38,096 nucleotides of DNA from UBA12481 sp012523435 (GTDB lineage: Bacteria; Bacteroidota; Bacteroidia; Bacteroidales; UBA12481), in NCBI GenBank assembly GCA_028686135.1, contig JAQUCP010000022.1, positions 1 to 38,096 of the forward strand, given 5' to 3'. Shown here piece by piece: positions 22,264-30,869 of this stretch. The translations under genes were made by a program, and so were the position numbers. The notes below the pieces were generated by a model that was not told the origin of the DNA, did no database searches, and saw only the letters and a program-made list of their open reading frames with translations. Each line of letters opens with the position of its first letter. Within the stretch, counting starts at the first letter, position 1.

Positions 22264-24378
22264 TTAGTCGTTTCTTATTTTCAGATAATCGATTCCTACC
22301 ATAAACCTGGGCTTAGCGGCTGGCTGTTTTCCGGTGATGGTAACCTGCAGCGTGTTGATGCCCTCCTGTAGTTGGAACTGGCCAAGGTTAACCAGCTCGG
22401 TGGTTACGGACACGGGTTTTCCGGAGTGGTATCCTTTGAAGTGGATCGGAGCAGGCTGGTCGTTAATCATCAGCTTAAAGTTCCCATAATCAATGGCTTT
22501 GGTGAAATTCCCCGTGATGGTATAAACGCCGGCTTTAGCGATTTCAAATTCTGCTTTCAGCTGGCCATTGGTGCCGCCATCCATCCACCAGAGTTGCTGG
22601 TTGTTACTCCAACCCCAGGAGGAGGAGTTCTGTATTTCCCAGCTACCGTTAGAGAGACTGACAACTCGAAGATGTTCACCCTGGAGAACGCCAGCTAGGT
22701 CGGGGACTGGTGGGAACATATTCTCACGTTTTAGTGCCACCGGTTCTTTGGCGGAAGCAGGATTGGGTTCAACCAGGCATTTTCCTCCCGGTTTCATATA
22801 CCAATAGGAGACCACAGCATAGTTCATCCGAGTGGTAGCCCAGTGCCACAATTCCATATCGAATTTAATCTGTGAGGTAAATGGAATGGCATCCAGCATG
22901 CGGTGACGGATATTCACCGACATTCCGGGGTGAAAATTGCCGGATCCATCAGGTTGCGCAATCAGGAAATGATCGAATATTTCCGGACGGCACCAGGCAT
23001 ATCCGATATAGTCTTCCGTTCCAGTGCCAAAATGCGACGGGAACGCTTCACCATCGACATAGACCTTTTCGTCGCCCTCGCCCCACCAGGCATCAGCAGT
23101 GTTAAACAGAGTGATGGCATCGCCGGCATAAAGACCTTCACCTTCTAAGGTTACAAAGTTGATATCATCATGATTATCAATCAGATGATTGCCTTGGTGC
23201 CCTTTAGCATCGATCCCATGATACTCATGCCAAATGGCTCCGAAGTGCATTGACTGATTGGTCCATCTATATTGACCGAAGGTAAATTCATCTTGGATCA
23301 TTACCGGTTGGTCGCCAAGATTGATCAGCTCGATGACTGCGCTCTTGTGGTAGGGCATGATCCATTTAGAGACCATTTGGCCCAGGCTGTCGGTGGAAGT
23401 TTGCCAGGTGGAGTAGGGGCTGATTTTATATCCTGTACCAAAAAAGTCACCTACAGGGCACCAAACCGTCCGATCCCCGTCAAAGGTCGCCTGGATCACG
23501 GTTGAACGTAATGCCTGAGGCAAGTTCTCAGCGGTTATCTGGAGCGTGATTTCATAAATAGCTCCCGGACCTTTTTTCTCGTATCGGATGGTTTTCCCGG
23601 GGCTGAGTTCCTGTCCGGATTCACTTGAAAGCTTGCTTATTTTTTTGATTTCATTTCCAGAATGGTCTCGTAAGGACAGTTTATTGGCGGTGGTTTTGAT
23701 GAGATCAGCATAGGTCTCCAGATCGTTCATTGTAAACGACACCAGTTCGGTACCTGGTTCGAAGGTTCGGTAGTTGATGTTGTAATAGACTGAGGGGCTA
23801 TGCTTTTCCAGATCCAATGCTTCGCATTCATAGGTGATTTTCAGACTTTTAGCATAGGGTATCGGAAGATACAGGTTGTGTCCCCTCCGGGCATAATCGG
23901 TCAGGGGTGACACCGAAGAGCTGAGTGGATCTGGTGCCAGTTTACCACCACTGATGATATCCATTACAGGGCCTTCTATTTCAGGTACTTCCAATCCATC
24001 GAAATACATTCGAAGGGTTCCGGTATAGGCGGCTTCATTCCCGAAGGTCATCCAAAACCGGACGATAGCACCGGGGCCATTGGCTTCCAGCATCACAAAT
24101 TCGCGTCGATCGTTGTTTGTTTCCTCCCGGATAAACCAGGAGGCATCATGGTTAGCGAACCATCCGGGTTGCTCAGGTGCAACGGATCTCCGGTCGTAAC
24201 TGCTGAACTGTTTACAGGTAAATGCGGGAGAGGGGTATTCAGATAGCAGTGTTGGCGTGGTCATCTCCTCCAGCAGCGTCCCTATTGTTACTGTCGAAGG
24301 TTTGTTCTGGCAGGAAACCATCAGTGTCAGAAGCACTAATACTGCGAGAAACGGTGAAATTGAGGCAGATTTTTTCAT
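22264..24378 (-). CDS. DUF2961 / GH172 family lipoprotein
   Basis: A 704-residue lipoprotein (lipobox ending M-V-S-C at residue 24). The N-terminal two-thirds is the DUF2961 double jelly-roll: 'QFSSYDRRSVAPEQPGWFANHDASWFIR', 'VMLEANGPGAIVRFWMTFGN', 'LRMYFDGLEVPEIEGPV', 'WCPVGDFFGTG', and the signature 'SHFGTGTEDYIGYAWC'. These define GH172, whose studied members act on fructofuranose or arabinofuranose linkages; substrate cannot be told from sequence here. A C-terminal beta-sandwich of about 110 residues ('LKAEFEIAKAGVYTITGNFTKAIDYGNFKLMINDQPA') looks like a carbohydrate-binding module. It lies tail-to-tail with GH92, so the two hydrolases are under separate promoters but may share a glycan target. 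Family assignment is firm; substrate open. Confidence 0.9.
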   Translation of the reverse strand: MKKSASISPFLAVLVLLTLMVSCQNKPSTVTIGTLLEEMTTPTLLSEYPSPAFTCKQFSSYDRRSVAPEQPGWFANHDASWFIREETNNDRREFVMLEANGPGAIVRFWMTFGNEAAYTGTLRMYFDGLEVPEIEGPVMDIISGGKLAPDPLSSSVSPLTDYARRGHNLYLPIPYAKSLKITYECEALDLEKHSPSVYYNINYRTFEPGTELVSFTMNDLETYADLIKTTANKLSLRDHSGNEIKKISKLSSESGQELSPGKTIRYEKKGPGAIYEITLQITAENLPQALRSTVIQATFDGDRTVWCPVGDFFGTGYKISPYSTWQTSTDSLGQMVSKWIMPYHKSAVIELINLGDQPVMIQDEFTFGQYRWTNQSMHFGAIWHEYHGIDAKGHQGNHLIDNHDDINFVTLEGEGLYAGDAITLFNTADAWWGEGDEKVYVDGEAFPSHFGTGTEDYIGYAWCRPEIFDHFLIAQPDGSGNFHPGMSVNIRHRMLDAIPFTSQIKFDMELWHWATTRMNYAVVSYWYMKPGGKCLVEPNPASAKEPVALKRENMFPPVPDLAGVLQGEHLRVVSLSNGSWEIQNSSSWGWSNNQQLWWMDGGTNGQLKAEFEIAKAGVYTITGNFTKAIDYGNFKLMINDQPAPIHFKGYHSGKPVSVTTELVNLGQFQLQEGINTLQVTITGKQPAAKPRFMVGIDYLKIRND

Positions 24379-24492
24379 GATTGATAATGGTTTATAGGGC
24401 TAAAATAGGCTTTCTATTGTGGTTTTTTGCCTTTCCAAGCAGAAAATTGATTTATGGCAAATCAGTGTAACTCCTTTTTTATTCCTAACTTA

Positions 24493-24517
24493 GATTGATT
24501 AATAAAACAAATCAATC
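24493..24517. promoter_or_regulatory. Inverted repeat in the leader of the malic enzyme gene
   Basis: GATTGATT at 24493-24500 and AATCAATC at 24510-24517 form a perfect 8-bp inverted repeat with a nine-base spacer, ending six bases before the ATG at 24524. It could be a repressor operator or an mRNA hairpin covering the ribosome landing site. The preceding TAACTTAG (24486-24493) is a weak -7 candidate that the repeat would overlap. Confidence 0.45.
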
Positions 24518-24523
24518 AGAGTT

Positions 24524-26797
24524 ATGGCTACAATAAAAAAAGAGCAAGCGCTTGATTATCATTCTAAAGGAAGACCTGGGAAAATCGAAGTGATCCCAAC
24601 GGTTCCTTATAGTACCCAGTATGATCTATCGCTGGCCTACACTCCGGGTGTTGCAATTCCGTGCAAGGAGATAGAGGCTAATCCGGAAGATGCTTACAAG
24701 TACACGGCCAAAGGTAACCTGGTAGCGGTTGTCAGCAATGGAACCGCAGTACTTGGCCTGGGCGACATCGGACCTTTGGCAGGTAAACCAGTTATGGAGG
24801 GTAAGGGGCTTCTGTTCAAAGTTTTTGCTGATGTTGATGTTTTTGATATTGAGGTGAACGAAAAGGATCCGGAAAAGCTGATTCAGGTTGTCAAAGCCAT
24901 CGCCCCGACCTTCGGGGGGATCAATCTGGAAGATATCAAAGCGCCCGAATGTTTTGAGATCGAACAGCAGCTGATTCAGGAGCTTGATATTCCGGTTTTT
25001 CATGACGATCAGCATGGAACTGCCATCATCTCTTTAGCCGGATTGTTGAATGCTAGCGAGCTGGTCGGAAAAAAGATCGAGGACCTGATTGTGGTGGTTA
25101 ATGGAGCAGGAGCTGCTGCTGTTTCCTGTATTCGCTTGTATATCAGTATGGGAGTGCGGAAAGAAAATGTGATTATGGTTGACAGCAAGGGGGTGTTAAA
25201 CCGTAAGCGAAAAGACCTGAATCCCATCAAGATGCAGTTTGTAACCGACCGTGAAGTTGACACGCTGGCCGAGGCCATGGTAGGGGCAGATGTCTTTCTG
25301 GGGCTCTCGGTGGCTGATGTTGTCACTCCTGATATGCTCAAGAGTATGGCTGATCATCCGATTGTTTTTGCCATGGCCAATCCCAATCCGGAAATCTCGT
25401 ATGAGGAGGCTGTTAGTAGTCGGGATGACCTGATATTCGCTACGGGAAGATCTGATTATCCTAACCAGATCAATAATGTGTTGGGCTTTCCATTCATTTT
25501 TCGGGGCGCCCTTGATGTTAGAGCATCCAGGATCAACGAGGAGATGAAAATTGCTGCTGCCAAAGCCCTTGCTCAGCTGGCCAGAGAAGATGTTCCAGAG
25601 GCAGTGAATCTAGCCTATAATATTCAGAACCTTCATTTCGGAAAAGAATACATCATTCCTAAGCCATTAGATCCTAGGCTGATAACGACTATTGCTCCGG
25701 CTGTTGCCAGAGCAGCGATGGAATCGGGAGTGGCACGCCAGCCGATAACCGATTGGGAAGATTATCATCGTCAGCTCCTTAAACGAATGGGGCTTGATAA
25801 TCAATTGATTAGACATATCACGGATCGTGCGAAGCGAAATCCTAAACGTGTACTGTTCGGGCAGGCAGAAAATACAAAAGTGTTAAAAGCTGTTCAGGCA
25901 GTTAAGCATGAGGGGATTGCCTATCCCATTGTCATGGGAAATGCCATGAGAATTAGGCGGATGGTTGCCGAGTTGGAGCTTGATCTGGATGATCTAATGA
26001 TTGTAGATCCCCGATCAGATGAGGAATTGCATACCAGGGAACTGTTTGCTGCCGAGTTTGTGAAGAATAGAAATCGGAAAGGAATTACGTATGATGAAGC
26101 CATGGAACTCATGATGAATCAGTCCTATTTTGGCTCAATGATGGTTCATCTGGGAAAAGCCGATGCCTTCCTTTCGGGGACCAGTTCAAAGTTTTCTTAT
26201 ACTATTAAACCAGCCATAGAGGTTGTGGGTCGTAAGAAAATGTGTGACCACATCGCGGGCATGTACATTTTGATGACAAAAAGAGGCCCATTTTTCTTTG
26301 CTGATACGGCTGTGAATAAAGAACCTGATGTTCAGACACTTATTGAGACAACAGTGCTAGCCGCGGAACAGATCAAACGATTCGGTATTGTTCCGAAGAT
26401 TGCTCTGCTGTCGTACTCCAATTTCGGATCTCAACGACAAGGATCTCCAGCTGTAGTTGCCCAGGCGGTCAAGGTTCTGCATGAACATTATCCCGATCTG
26501 ATTGTTGATGGAGAAATGCAAGCCAATTTTGCCTTAAATAAAGAGCTTCGATTGAAAAAGTTTCCGTTTAGCAAGCTCACAGGCCATGATGTCAATACGT
26601 TGATTTTCCCGAATTTGGATTCAGGGAATATCGCCTATAAAATGATTCAGGAGATTGGGGGAGCTGAAGTGATTGGTCCAGTTATTATGGGAATGAATCG
26701 TCCAATCCATATCCTCCAAATGGAGAGTAATGTGCGAGAAATCATTTATTTGGCCAGCATTGCTGTTATTGATGCACAAAACAGTAGCGATCAGTAA
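24524..26797 (+). CDS. maeB: NADP-dependent malic enzyme with C-terminal phosphotransacetylase-like domain
   Basis: Oxidatively decarboxylates malate to pyruvate, giving NADPH. The 757-residue product is the long MaeB type. The malic-enzyme half (to about residue 430) shows 'SLAYTPGVAIPCKEIE', 'GDIGPLAGKPVMEGKG', 'FHDDQHGTAII' and the nucleotide fold 'VVVNGAGAAAVSCIRLY', with 'ANPNPEISYEEA'. The C-terminal half resembles phosphate acetyltransferase ('RVLFGQAENTKVLKAVQAV', 'DGEMQANFALN', 'LIFPNLDSGNIAYKMIQ'); in studied MaeB enzymes this part is regulatory, binding acetyl-CoA, rather than catalytic. Length is normal. It stands alone, 92 bases before mscL, with an inverted repeat just before its start that may regulate it. 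Confidence 0.95.
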   Translation: MATIKKEQALDYHSKGRPGKIEVIPTVPYSTQYDLSLAYTPGVAIPCKEIEANPEDAYKYTAKGNLVAVVSNGTAVLGLGDIGPLAGKPVMEGKGLLFKVFADVDVFDIEVNEKDPEKLIQVVKAIAPTFGGINLEDIKAPECFEIEQQLIQELDIPVFHDDQHGTAIISLAGLLNASELVGKKIEDLIVVVNGAGAAAVSCIRLYISMGVRKENVIMVDSKGVLNRKRKDLNPIKMQFVTDREVDTLAEAMVGADVFLGLSVADVVTPDMLKSMADHPIVFAMANPNPEISYEEAVSSRDDLIFATGRSDYPNQINNVLGFPFIFRGALDVRASRINEEMKIAAAKALAQLAREDVPEAVNLAYNIQNLHFGKEYIIPKPLDPRLITTIAPAVARAAMESGVARQPITDWEDYHRQLLKRMGLDNQLIRHITDRAKRNPKRVLFGQAENTKVLKAVQAVKHEGIAYPIVMGNAMRIRRMVAELELDLDDLMIVDPRSDEELHTRELFAAEFVKNRNRKGITYDEAMELMMNQSYFGSMMVHLGKADAFLSGTSSKFSYTIKPAIEVVGRKKMCDHIAGMYILMTKRGPFFFADTAVNKEPDVQTLIETTVLAAEQIKRFGIVPKIALLSYSNFGSQRQGSPAVVAQAVKVLHEHYPDLIVDGEMQANFALNKELRLKKFPFSKLTGHDVNTLIFPNLDSGNIAYKMIQEIGGAEVIGPVIMGMNRPIHILQMESNVREIIYLASIAVIDAQNSSDQ

Positions 26798-26889
26798 TCG
26801 CTTTGTATGCTTTCAGGAAAGACATGACCGAGAAAAGATTCATATTCATTAGTTCATTTTAGCTTTAAAAACCTAATAATTAAACTACT

Positions 26890-27288
26890 ATGGGATTTAT
26901 CAAAGATTTTAAGAATTTCGCCATGAAGGGCAATGTCATCGATTTGGCCGTTGCTGTAGTCATTGGTGGTGCGTTTGGAAAGATTGTTTCCTCGTTTGTT
27001 AATGATGTGATCATGCCTCCCATCGGATTACTGCTAGGGAAAGTGGATTTCAAAGAACTGAAGTGGGTTCTCAGGCAGGCCGAAGAGGGTGGCACCGATG
27101 TGACGCTGAACTATGGGATGTTCATCCAGAATGTGGTGGATTTCGCTATTGTGGCACTCTTTATTTTCCTAGCTATCAGAGGTATTCAGAAGCTCGAAAA
27201 GAAAAAAGTGGAAGCTCCTGCACCCCCGCCTGAGCCAAGTAAAGAGGAAAAACTCCTGGAGGAGATTCGTGACCTACTAAAAAAGTAG
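26890..27288 (+). CDS. mscL: Large-conductance mechanosensitive channel
   Basis: A pentameric inner-membrane channel that opens on strong membrane tension and releases solutes during osmotic downshock. The 132-residue product has the canonical N-terminal amphipathic helix and TM1 ('FKNFAMKGNVIDLAVAVVIGGAFGKIVSSFVNDVIMPPIGLLLG'), a periplasmic loop with 'LNYGMFIQNVVDFAIVALFIFLAIRGIQKLEKKK' as TM2, a proline-rich linker and the C-terminal helix bundle 'SKEEKLLEEIRDLLKK'. Full length. A strong terminator follows 36 bases after the stop, so it ends its transcript. A near-match -7 box (TAGCTTTA at 26860-26867) lies before the ATG. Confidence 0.97.
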   Translation: MGFIKDFKNFAMKGNVIDLAVAVVIGGAFGKIVSSFVNDVIMPPIGLLLGKVDFKELKWVLRQAEEGGTDVTLNYGMFIQNVVDFAIVALFIFLAIRGIQKLEKKKVEAPAPPPEPSKEEKLLEEIRDLLKK

Positions 27289-27323
27289 AACCGGCTCAAG
27301 AGTCCGGACCTGTTTATTTGATT

Positions 27324-27364
27324 TCAGGCCTTTTCGGGGTATTCCGGGAAGGCCTGATTTCTTT
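27324..27364 (+). terminator. Intrinsic terminator after mscL
   Basis: TCAGGCCTT at 27324-27332 pairs perfectly with AAGGCCTGA at 27349-27357, extended inward by five further pairs (two G-T), leaving a six-base loop. It is followed by a T-rich run (TTTCTTT), giving a strong plus-strand terminator. Confidence 0.85.
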
Positions 27365-27410
27365 ACGGTTACCAGTAGCCCATCAATTTTCTTAACCAAA
27401 CAAAACATTT

Positions 27411-27750
27411 ATGAAAACATTGAGAGCATTTATCATTCTGGCTATCCTCCTGTCAGTGAATAGCCTGCCGCAACCGCTATGATGGGGTTACGCGCAATCC
27501 GTTCAATGAGTATGAATGGGGTCATTGGTATGCTCGTGCCCTGGCCAGTTACGGATTGCTGCAGGGGCTCACGGGTGTTCGGTACGATGCGGTTGACAAG
27601 CTGTTATACATTCGTTCGAGGGTAGGGGAAGATTTTCAATCTTTTCTTTCCACGGCTACAGGGTATGGCTTGGCTGGGATACGGCAGGGTGAGCCTTTTG
27701 TTGAGGTGATATCCGGCAACATAACTGTTGATCGCATTGTTGTACAGTAG
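27411..27750 (+). pseudogene. Remnant of a GH116/DUF608-type glycoside hydrolase
   Basis: An ATG at 27411 opens a perfect signal-peptide start (M-K-T-L-R-A-F-I-I-L-A-I-L-L-S-V-N-S) that stops at 27482 after 23 codons. From 27475, in the next frame, a 91-codon stretch reads as the end of a GH116/DUF608 protein: 'YDGVTRNPFNEYEWGHWYARALASYGLLQGLTGVRYDAVDK' followed by 'FLSTATGYGLAGIRQGEPFVEV', to a stop at 27748-27750. Family proteins have several hundred residues between these two parts. The simplest reading is a large internal deletion with a frameshift, leaving only the two ends of a beta-glucosidase/glucosylceramidase-like gene. An ATG at 27556 could still start a 64-residue piece, unlikely to be functional. 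Confidence 0.8.
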
Positions 27751-27801
27751 TTGTCAGGCCAGAAAAAAATGGATATTTTAGCATCAAAATAGAGACGACT
27801 T

Positions 27802-28521
27802 ATGGGAAGAGCTTTTGAGTATAGAAAGGCGCGCATGTTCAAACGTTGGGGGAATATGTCAAAGACCTTTACCAGGATTTCAAAGGAGATCATCATTTGT
27901 GTTAAGGCAGGCGGTCCCGACCCCACTTCCAACCCCAGGTTACGCGTCCTGATGCAGAACGCCCGCGCAGCGAACATGCCTAAAGATACTGTGGAACGCT
28001 CGATCAAGAAAGCCTCGTCGAAAGACCAGGCCGATATTAAGGAGCATATCTATGAAGGCTATGGTCCGCACGGTATTGCGATTTTGGTAGAATCAGCAAC
28101 GGATAATCCCACCCGGACTGTGGCAGCTGTGAGAAGTTATTTCAATCGCTTTGGTGGCACGTTGGCTACTACGGGGAGTGTCAGCTTTCAGTTTGAACAC
28201 AAATGCCTCTTTAAGGTACAGGCCAAGCCAGGTATTGATTTGGAAGAGCTGGAGTTAGAAATGATTGATGTTGGTGCCCAGGAGATCTTTGATGAAGAGG
28301 GTAGTATCATCATTTCGGGAGAGTTTGAGGACTACGGGAATATCCAGAAGTATTTGGAAGATAATGATTTTGAAATAATTAGCGTGGATATTGAGTGGAT
28401 TGCTACTCAGAATAAAGAGTTGACAGAAGAGGAGGCTGCTGAGGTGGAGAAGTTGCTAGCTCGGCTGGAAGAGGACGATGATGTCACCAATGTCTTCCAT
28501 AATATGACGATAGCTCAATAG
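27802..28521 (+). CDS. yebC: YebC/PmpR family protein
   Basis: A conserved YebC/TACO1 family protein, 239 residues; members are described as transcription regulators and, more recently, as factors helping ribosomes pass difficult peptide stretches. Family marks: 'FEYRKARMFKRWGNMSKTFTRISKEI', 'NPRLRVLMQNARAANMPKDTVERSIKKAS', 'YEGYGPHGIAILVESATDNPTRTVAAVRSYFNRFGGTLATTGSVSF', and an acidic C-terminus. Bacteroidota members often start with G-R-A-F-E-Y-R-K as here. The gene stands alone after the GH116 remnant; its transcript probably ends at a hairpin that lies inside the convergent epimerase gene (28550-28584). Confidence 0.95.
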   Translation: MGRAFEYRKARMFKRWGNMSKTFTRISKEIIICVKAGGPDPTSNPRLRVLMQNARAANMPKDTVERSIKKASSKDQADIKEHIYEGYGPHGIAILVESATDNPTRTVAAVRSYFNRFGGTLATTGSVSFQFEHKCLFKVQAKPGIDLEELELEMIDVGAQEIFDEEGSIIISGEFEDYGNIQKYLEDNDFEIISVDIEWIATQNKELTEEEAAEVEKLLARLEEDDDVTNVFHNMTIAQ

Positions 28522-28523
28522 TT

Positions 28524-29657
28524 TCAGACAATTTTTTTGACTCCGATACCGGGAAAGTCGTTTAAGGCGATTTTCCCGTTTTTTATTTCTACACCTGTAA
28601 AGGGGTCATTTGTTATCAGAAGGTTGCCGTCGAGGTCTGCTGTTTCTGCCATAGGCGAAAGTTGTGCTGCCGCTGATATAGCGCAGGAAGTTTCGGTCAT
28701 GCATCCAAACATGACTTTCATCCCTAAACTTTTAGCCGTTTGTGCCATCAGGAAGGCCTCACTCATGCCTCCACATTTCATGAGTTTGATGTTAATCCCA
28801 TGATAAACTCCTTGAAAACGAACTACATCCGGCAAATGTTGGATGGCCTCATCTCCGTAAATAGGCAGTGGGGATCTTTCTGTAAGCCAAGCGTTATCCT
28901 CAATACGGTCTTTTGGCATGGGTTGTTCGATCAGGATAACTCCCTGTTCTTTTAACCAAAAGATCAGTTCCAGTGCTTTATCCCGATCGGTCCACCCCTG
29001 ATTGACATCTACTCCTATGGGGACCTGAGAAATGAATCGCACAGCCTGGATCATCTCCCGATCGTTATCTCTTCCTATCTTGACTTTCAGAATCTTATAA
29101 GCTGAGGCTTCGCGGGTTTTTGCTTTGACCACCTCCGGCGTATCGATCCCGATAGTAAAAGATGTATTTGGTGTCTTTCCCGGATCCAATCCCCAGATTT
29201 TGTGCCAGGGCTGTCCCATCAATTTACCGGTCAGGTCGTGCAGAGCTATATCGATAGAAGCTTTGGCGGCTGGATTTCCTGGTGCGAGCTGTTCGAGATA
29301 ATCACGGACCTCCTCGATTAAAAACGGACTGTTGAACTGGGTCAGGTCAACCTGCGCGAGAAATTCGGATGCTGTCTGGTGGGATTCGCCGAGGTAGGGT
29401 GGCATGGAAGCCTCTCCATAGCCTGTAATGCCTTCATAGTCAATCTTTATGAGCATCACTGGTGTAGTGGAGCGGGACGACCCTGAAAGGGTAAACTGAT
29501 GTTTTAATGCCAGGTTGAAGGGCTCAAACGACAATTTCATCCGGCTGGCGGGCAGGTGAGGGATCGTTTTGCCAGCAACTGTCAATCCAGGAAAAACGGA
29601 AAAGGCTGTGGCGGCCACAGCTGATGTTGCCAGGAAAGATCTTCTGCTTGTTTTCAT
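28524..29657 (-). CDS. Exported L-Ala-D/L-Glu (dipeptide) epimerase
   Basis: An enolase-superfamily epimerase that turns L-Ala-D-Glu from peptidoglycan into L-Ala-L-Glu for recycling. The ATG at 29657 is preferred: it starts a twin-arginine signal (K-T-S-R-R-S-F-L-A-T-S-A-V-A), and it lies four bases after the NlpC/P60 stop; a start at 29687 would overlap that gene. The 377-residue product has the capping domain, then barrel motifs 'ILKVKIGRDN' (catalytic K-x-K), 'GVDVNQGWT' (Asp ligand), 'LIEQPMP' (Glu ligand), 'IYGDEAI' (Asp ligand) and 'NIKLMKCGG' (second Lys). Tat export means it folds in the cytoplasm and works in the periplasm or at the cell surface. Third gene of the EF-G, endopeptidase, epimerase run. 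Confidence 0.9.
   Translation of the reverse strand: MKTSRRSFLATSAVAATAFSVFPGLTVAGKTIPHLPASRMKLSFEPFNLALKHQFTLSGSSRSTTPVMLIKIDYEGITGYGEASMPPYLGESHQTASEFLAQVDLTQFNSPFLIEEVRDYLEQLAPGNPAAKASIDIALHDLTGKLMGQPWHKIWGLDPGKTPNTSFTIGIDTPEVVKAKTREASAYKILKVKIGRDNDREMIQAVRFISQVPIGVDVNQGWTDRDKALELIFWLKEQGVILIEQPMPKDRIEDNAWLTERSPLPIYGDEAIQHLPDVVRFQGVYHGINIKLMKCGGMSEAFLMAQTAKSLGMKVMFGCMTETSCAISAAAQLSPMAETADLDGNLLITNDPFTGVEIKNGKIALNDFPGIGVKKIV
28550..28584 (+). terminator. Terminator of yebC lying inside the opposing epimerase gene
   Basis: CGGGAAA at 28550-28556 pairs with TTTCCCG at 28572-28578, and six T residues follow at 28579-28584 on the plus strand. This is a good terminator for yebC, whose stop is only 28 bases earlier. 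The same bases encode the last codons of the minus-strand epimerase. Confidence 0.75.
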
Positions 29658-29661
29658 GGTT

Positions 29662-30861
29662 TTAGAAATACCAAGGGTGATCGGCAACCCTCTGCGGTTG
29701 ATCGGAATCCGTCAGAAATCTTTTGATTTGCAATAAGTTGTCGATATAATTCTGCTTAAATAGTGCGTTGGTTGAATCGAGACTGTTGATTTTGACTAGT
29801 CCGGAACAGTGAATAAAGTATGAATCACCCAGGTAAAGGCCGACATGGGTTGCTCTTTCAGGCTTTTCCGGGGTAGCTTTTCTACCGAAAAAAAGCAGGT
29901 CGCCAACCTGAAGCAGTTCAGACTGATACTGGGTGGTGATGAGAATTCCTTCGGATATTTGCTGTGAAGCATCGCGGGGAAGGATATAGCCGTGGTGGTA
30001 ATAGACTGTTTTTGTAAATCCACTGCAGTCGAATGCTTTAGGGGATGTTCCGCCCCACAGATACGGTCTCCCCATGTAGAGTCGTGCGGTTGTTTCCAGG
30101 GCAATCCCAGAGGTTGTTGCCTGCGTGCTCCAGATGGTTAGATCACGGCACTGTTCAGCTTCCACAAAGCCTTCGCGGCTATCTGGAAGACGGACAGCGA
30201 CAAATTTGCCTATCGAGTTCTTCGAATGGTCGATTTCCAGGATAGTTCCAGCAACCAGGTCGGACACCGGATTGGAATTTCGGTTAGGTGAGCAGTAAAC
30301 CAGTCCGAAATCAGCGATAAAAATTACTCGGTCAGCTGATTTCCAACGAGTCATTTCGGTTGCGGTTTTCGGTGAGAGGCTAGCGGTTTCGGTCCAGGCG
30401 ATATAGTGATCAGGTGTTTGAATCAGGTAGTAATCATCCTTTTTGCGGAGAATACGGACGGGGGTTCCCATCAGAGCCTGTGTGGCCATTTCGGCTGTCT
30501 GGGAAGGTTTATAACGAATATTAGCCACTGACAGGGTGATCAGGCCCCAGGTGTGTTCTCCCAGGGCGGGGTCGGGCAAGACCAGGATGCTATCGGTAAA
30601 TTCAATCTGGTGCTTGTTGAGTGCACTTTTAAGCTGGATAACCGATTCATTATCAGTAGATAATCCAGTAAGAAGCAGCTGGCCGTTTTGGTCAGAGGCT
30701 TCGATAGAAAAGAGGGCCACTCGGGTATCGGGGGCCCAGTGATTCTGGAGAGAATCGATGAGAGAGCGGGCTGTTTCGAGGTGCCTGGTGTCAGGGGTGC
30801 ATCCGGTTATCAGGAGTGCTATCAGGATTAGAAAGCAAAACCGGGCTGACTTGGATTTCAT
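29662..30861 (-). CDS. NlpC/P60 endopeptidase lipoprotein, YkfC type
   Basis: Cuts the bond between gamma-D-Glu and the diamino acid in murein peptides, releasing L-Ala-D-Glu. The 399-residue product has a lipoprotein signal (lipobox I-T-G-C, Cys21), two SH3b-like regions (about 105-165 and 175-240, for example 'VANIRYKPSQTAEMATQALMGTPVRIL'), and a C-terminal C40 peptidase domain: 'GRPYLWGGTSPKAFDCSGF' with Cys279, 'ATHVGLYLG' with His339 and His351 in 'FIHCSG'. The Y-L-W-G-G and tandem SH3 layout are those of YkfC enzymes, which need a free N-terminal L-Ala. The epimerase next door uses the dipeptide it frees, so the two catalyse consecutive recycling steps. It starts eight bases after the EF-G gene. 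Confidence 0.92.
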   Translation of the reverse strand: MKSKSARFCFLILIALLITGCTPDTRHLETARSLIDSLQNHWAPDTRVALFSIEASDQNGQLLLTGLSTDNESVIQLKSALNKHQIEFTDSILVLPDPALGEHTWGLITLSVANIRYKPSQTAEMATQALMGTPVRILRKKDDYYLIQTPDHYIAWTETASLSPKTATEMTRWKSADRVIFIADFGLVYCSPNRNSNPVSDLVAGTILEIDHSKNSIGKFVAVRLPDSREGFVEAEQCRDLTIWSTQATTSGIALETTARLYMGRPYLWGGTSPKAFDCSGFTKTVYYHHGYILPRDASQQISEGILITTQYQSELLQVGDLLFFGRKATPEKPERATHVGLYLGDSYFIHCSGLVKINSLDSTNALFKQNYIDNLLQIKRFLTDSDQPQRVADHPWYF

Positions 30862-30869
30862 GGATATTC

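Noticed and set aside
24469..24474. TGTAAC before the malic enzyme as a second ECF -35 box
   Set aside because: No CGTC-like -10 box is found 16-17 bases downstream, so the hexamer alone is not evidence.
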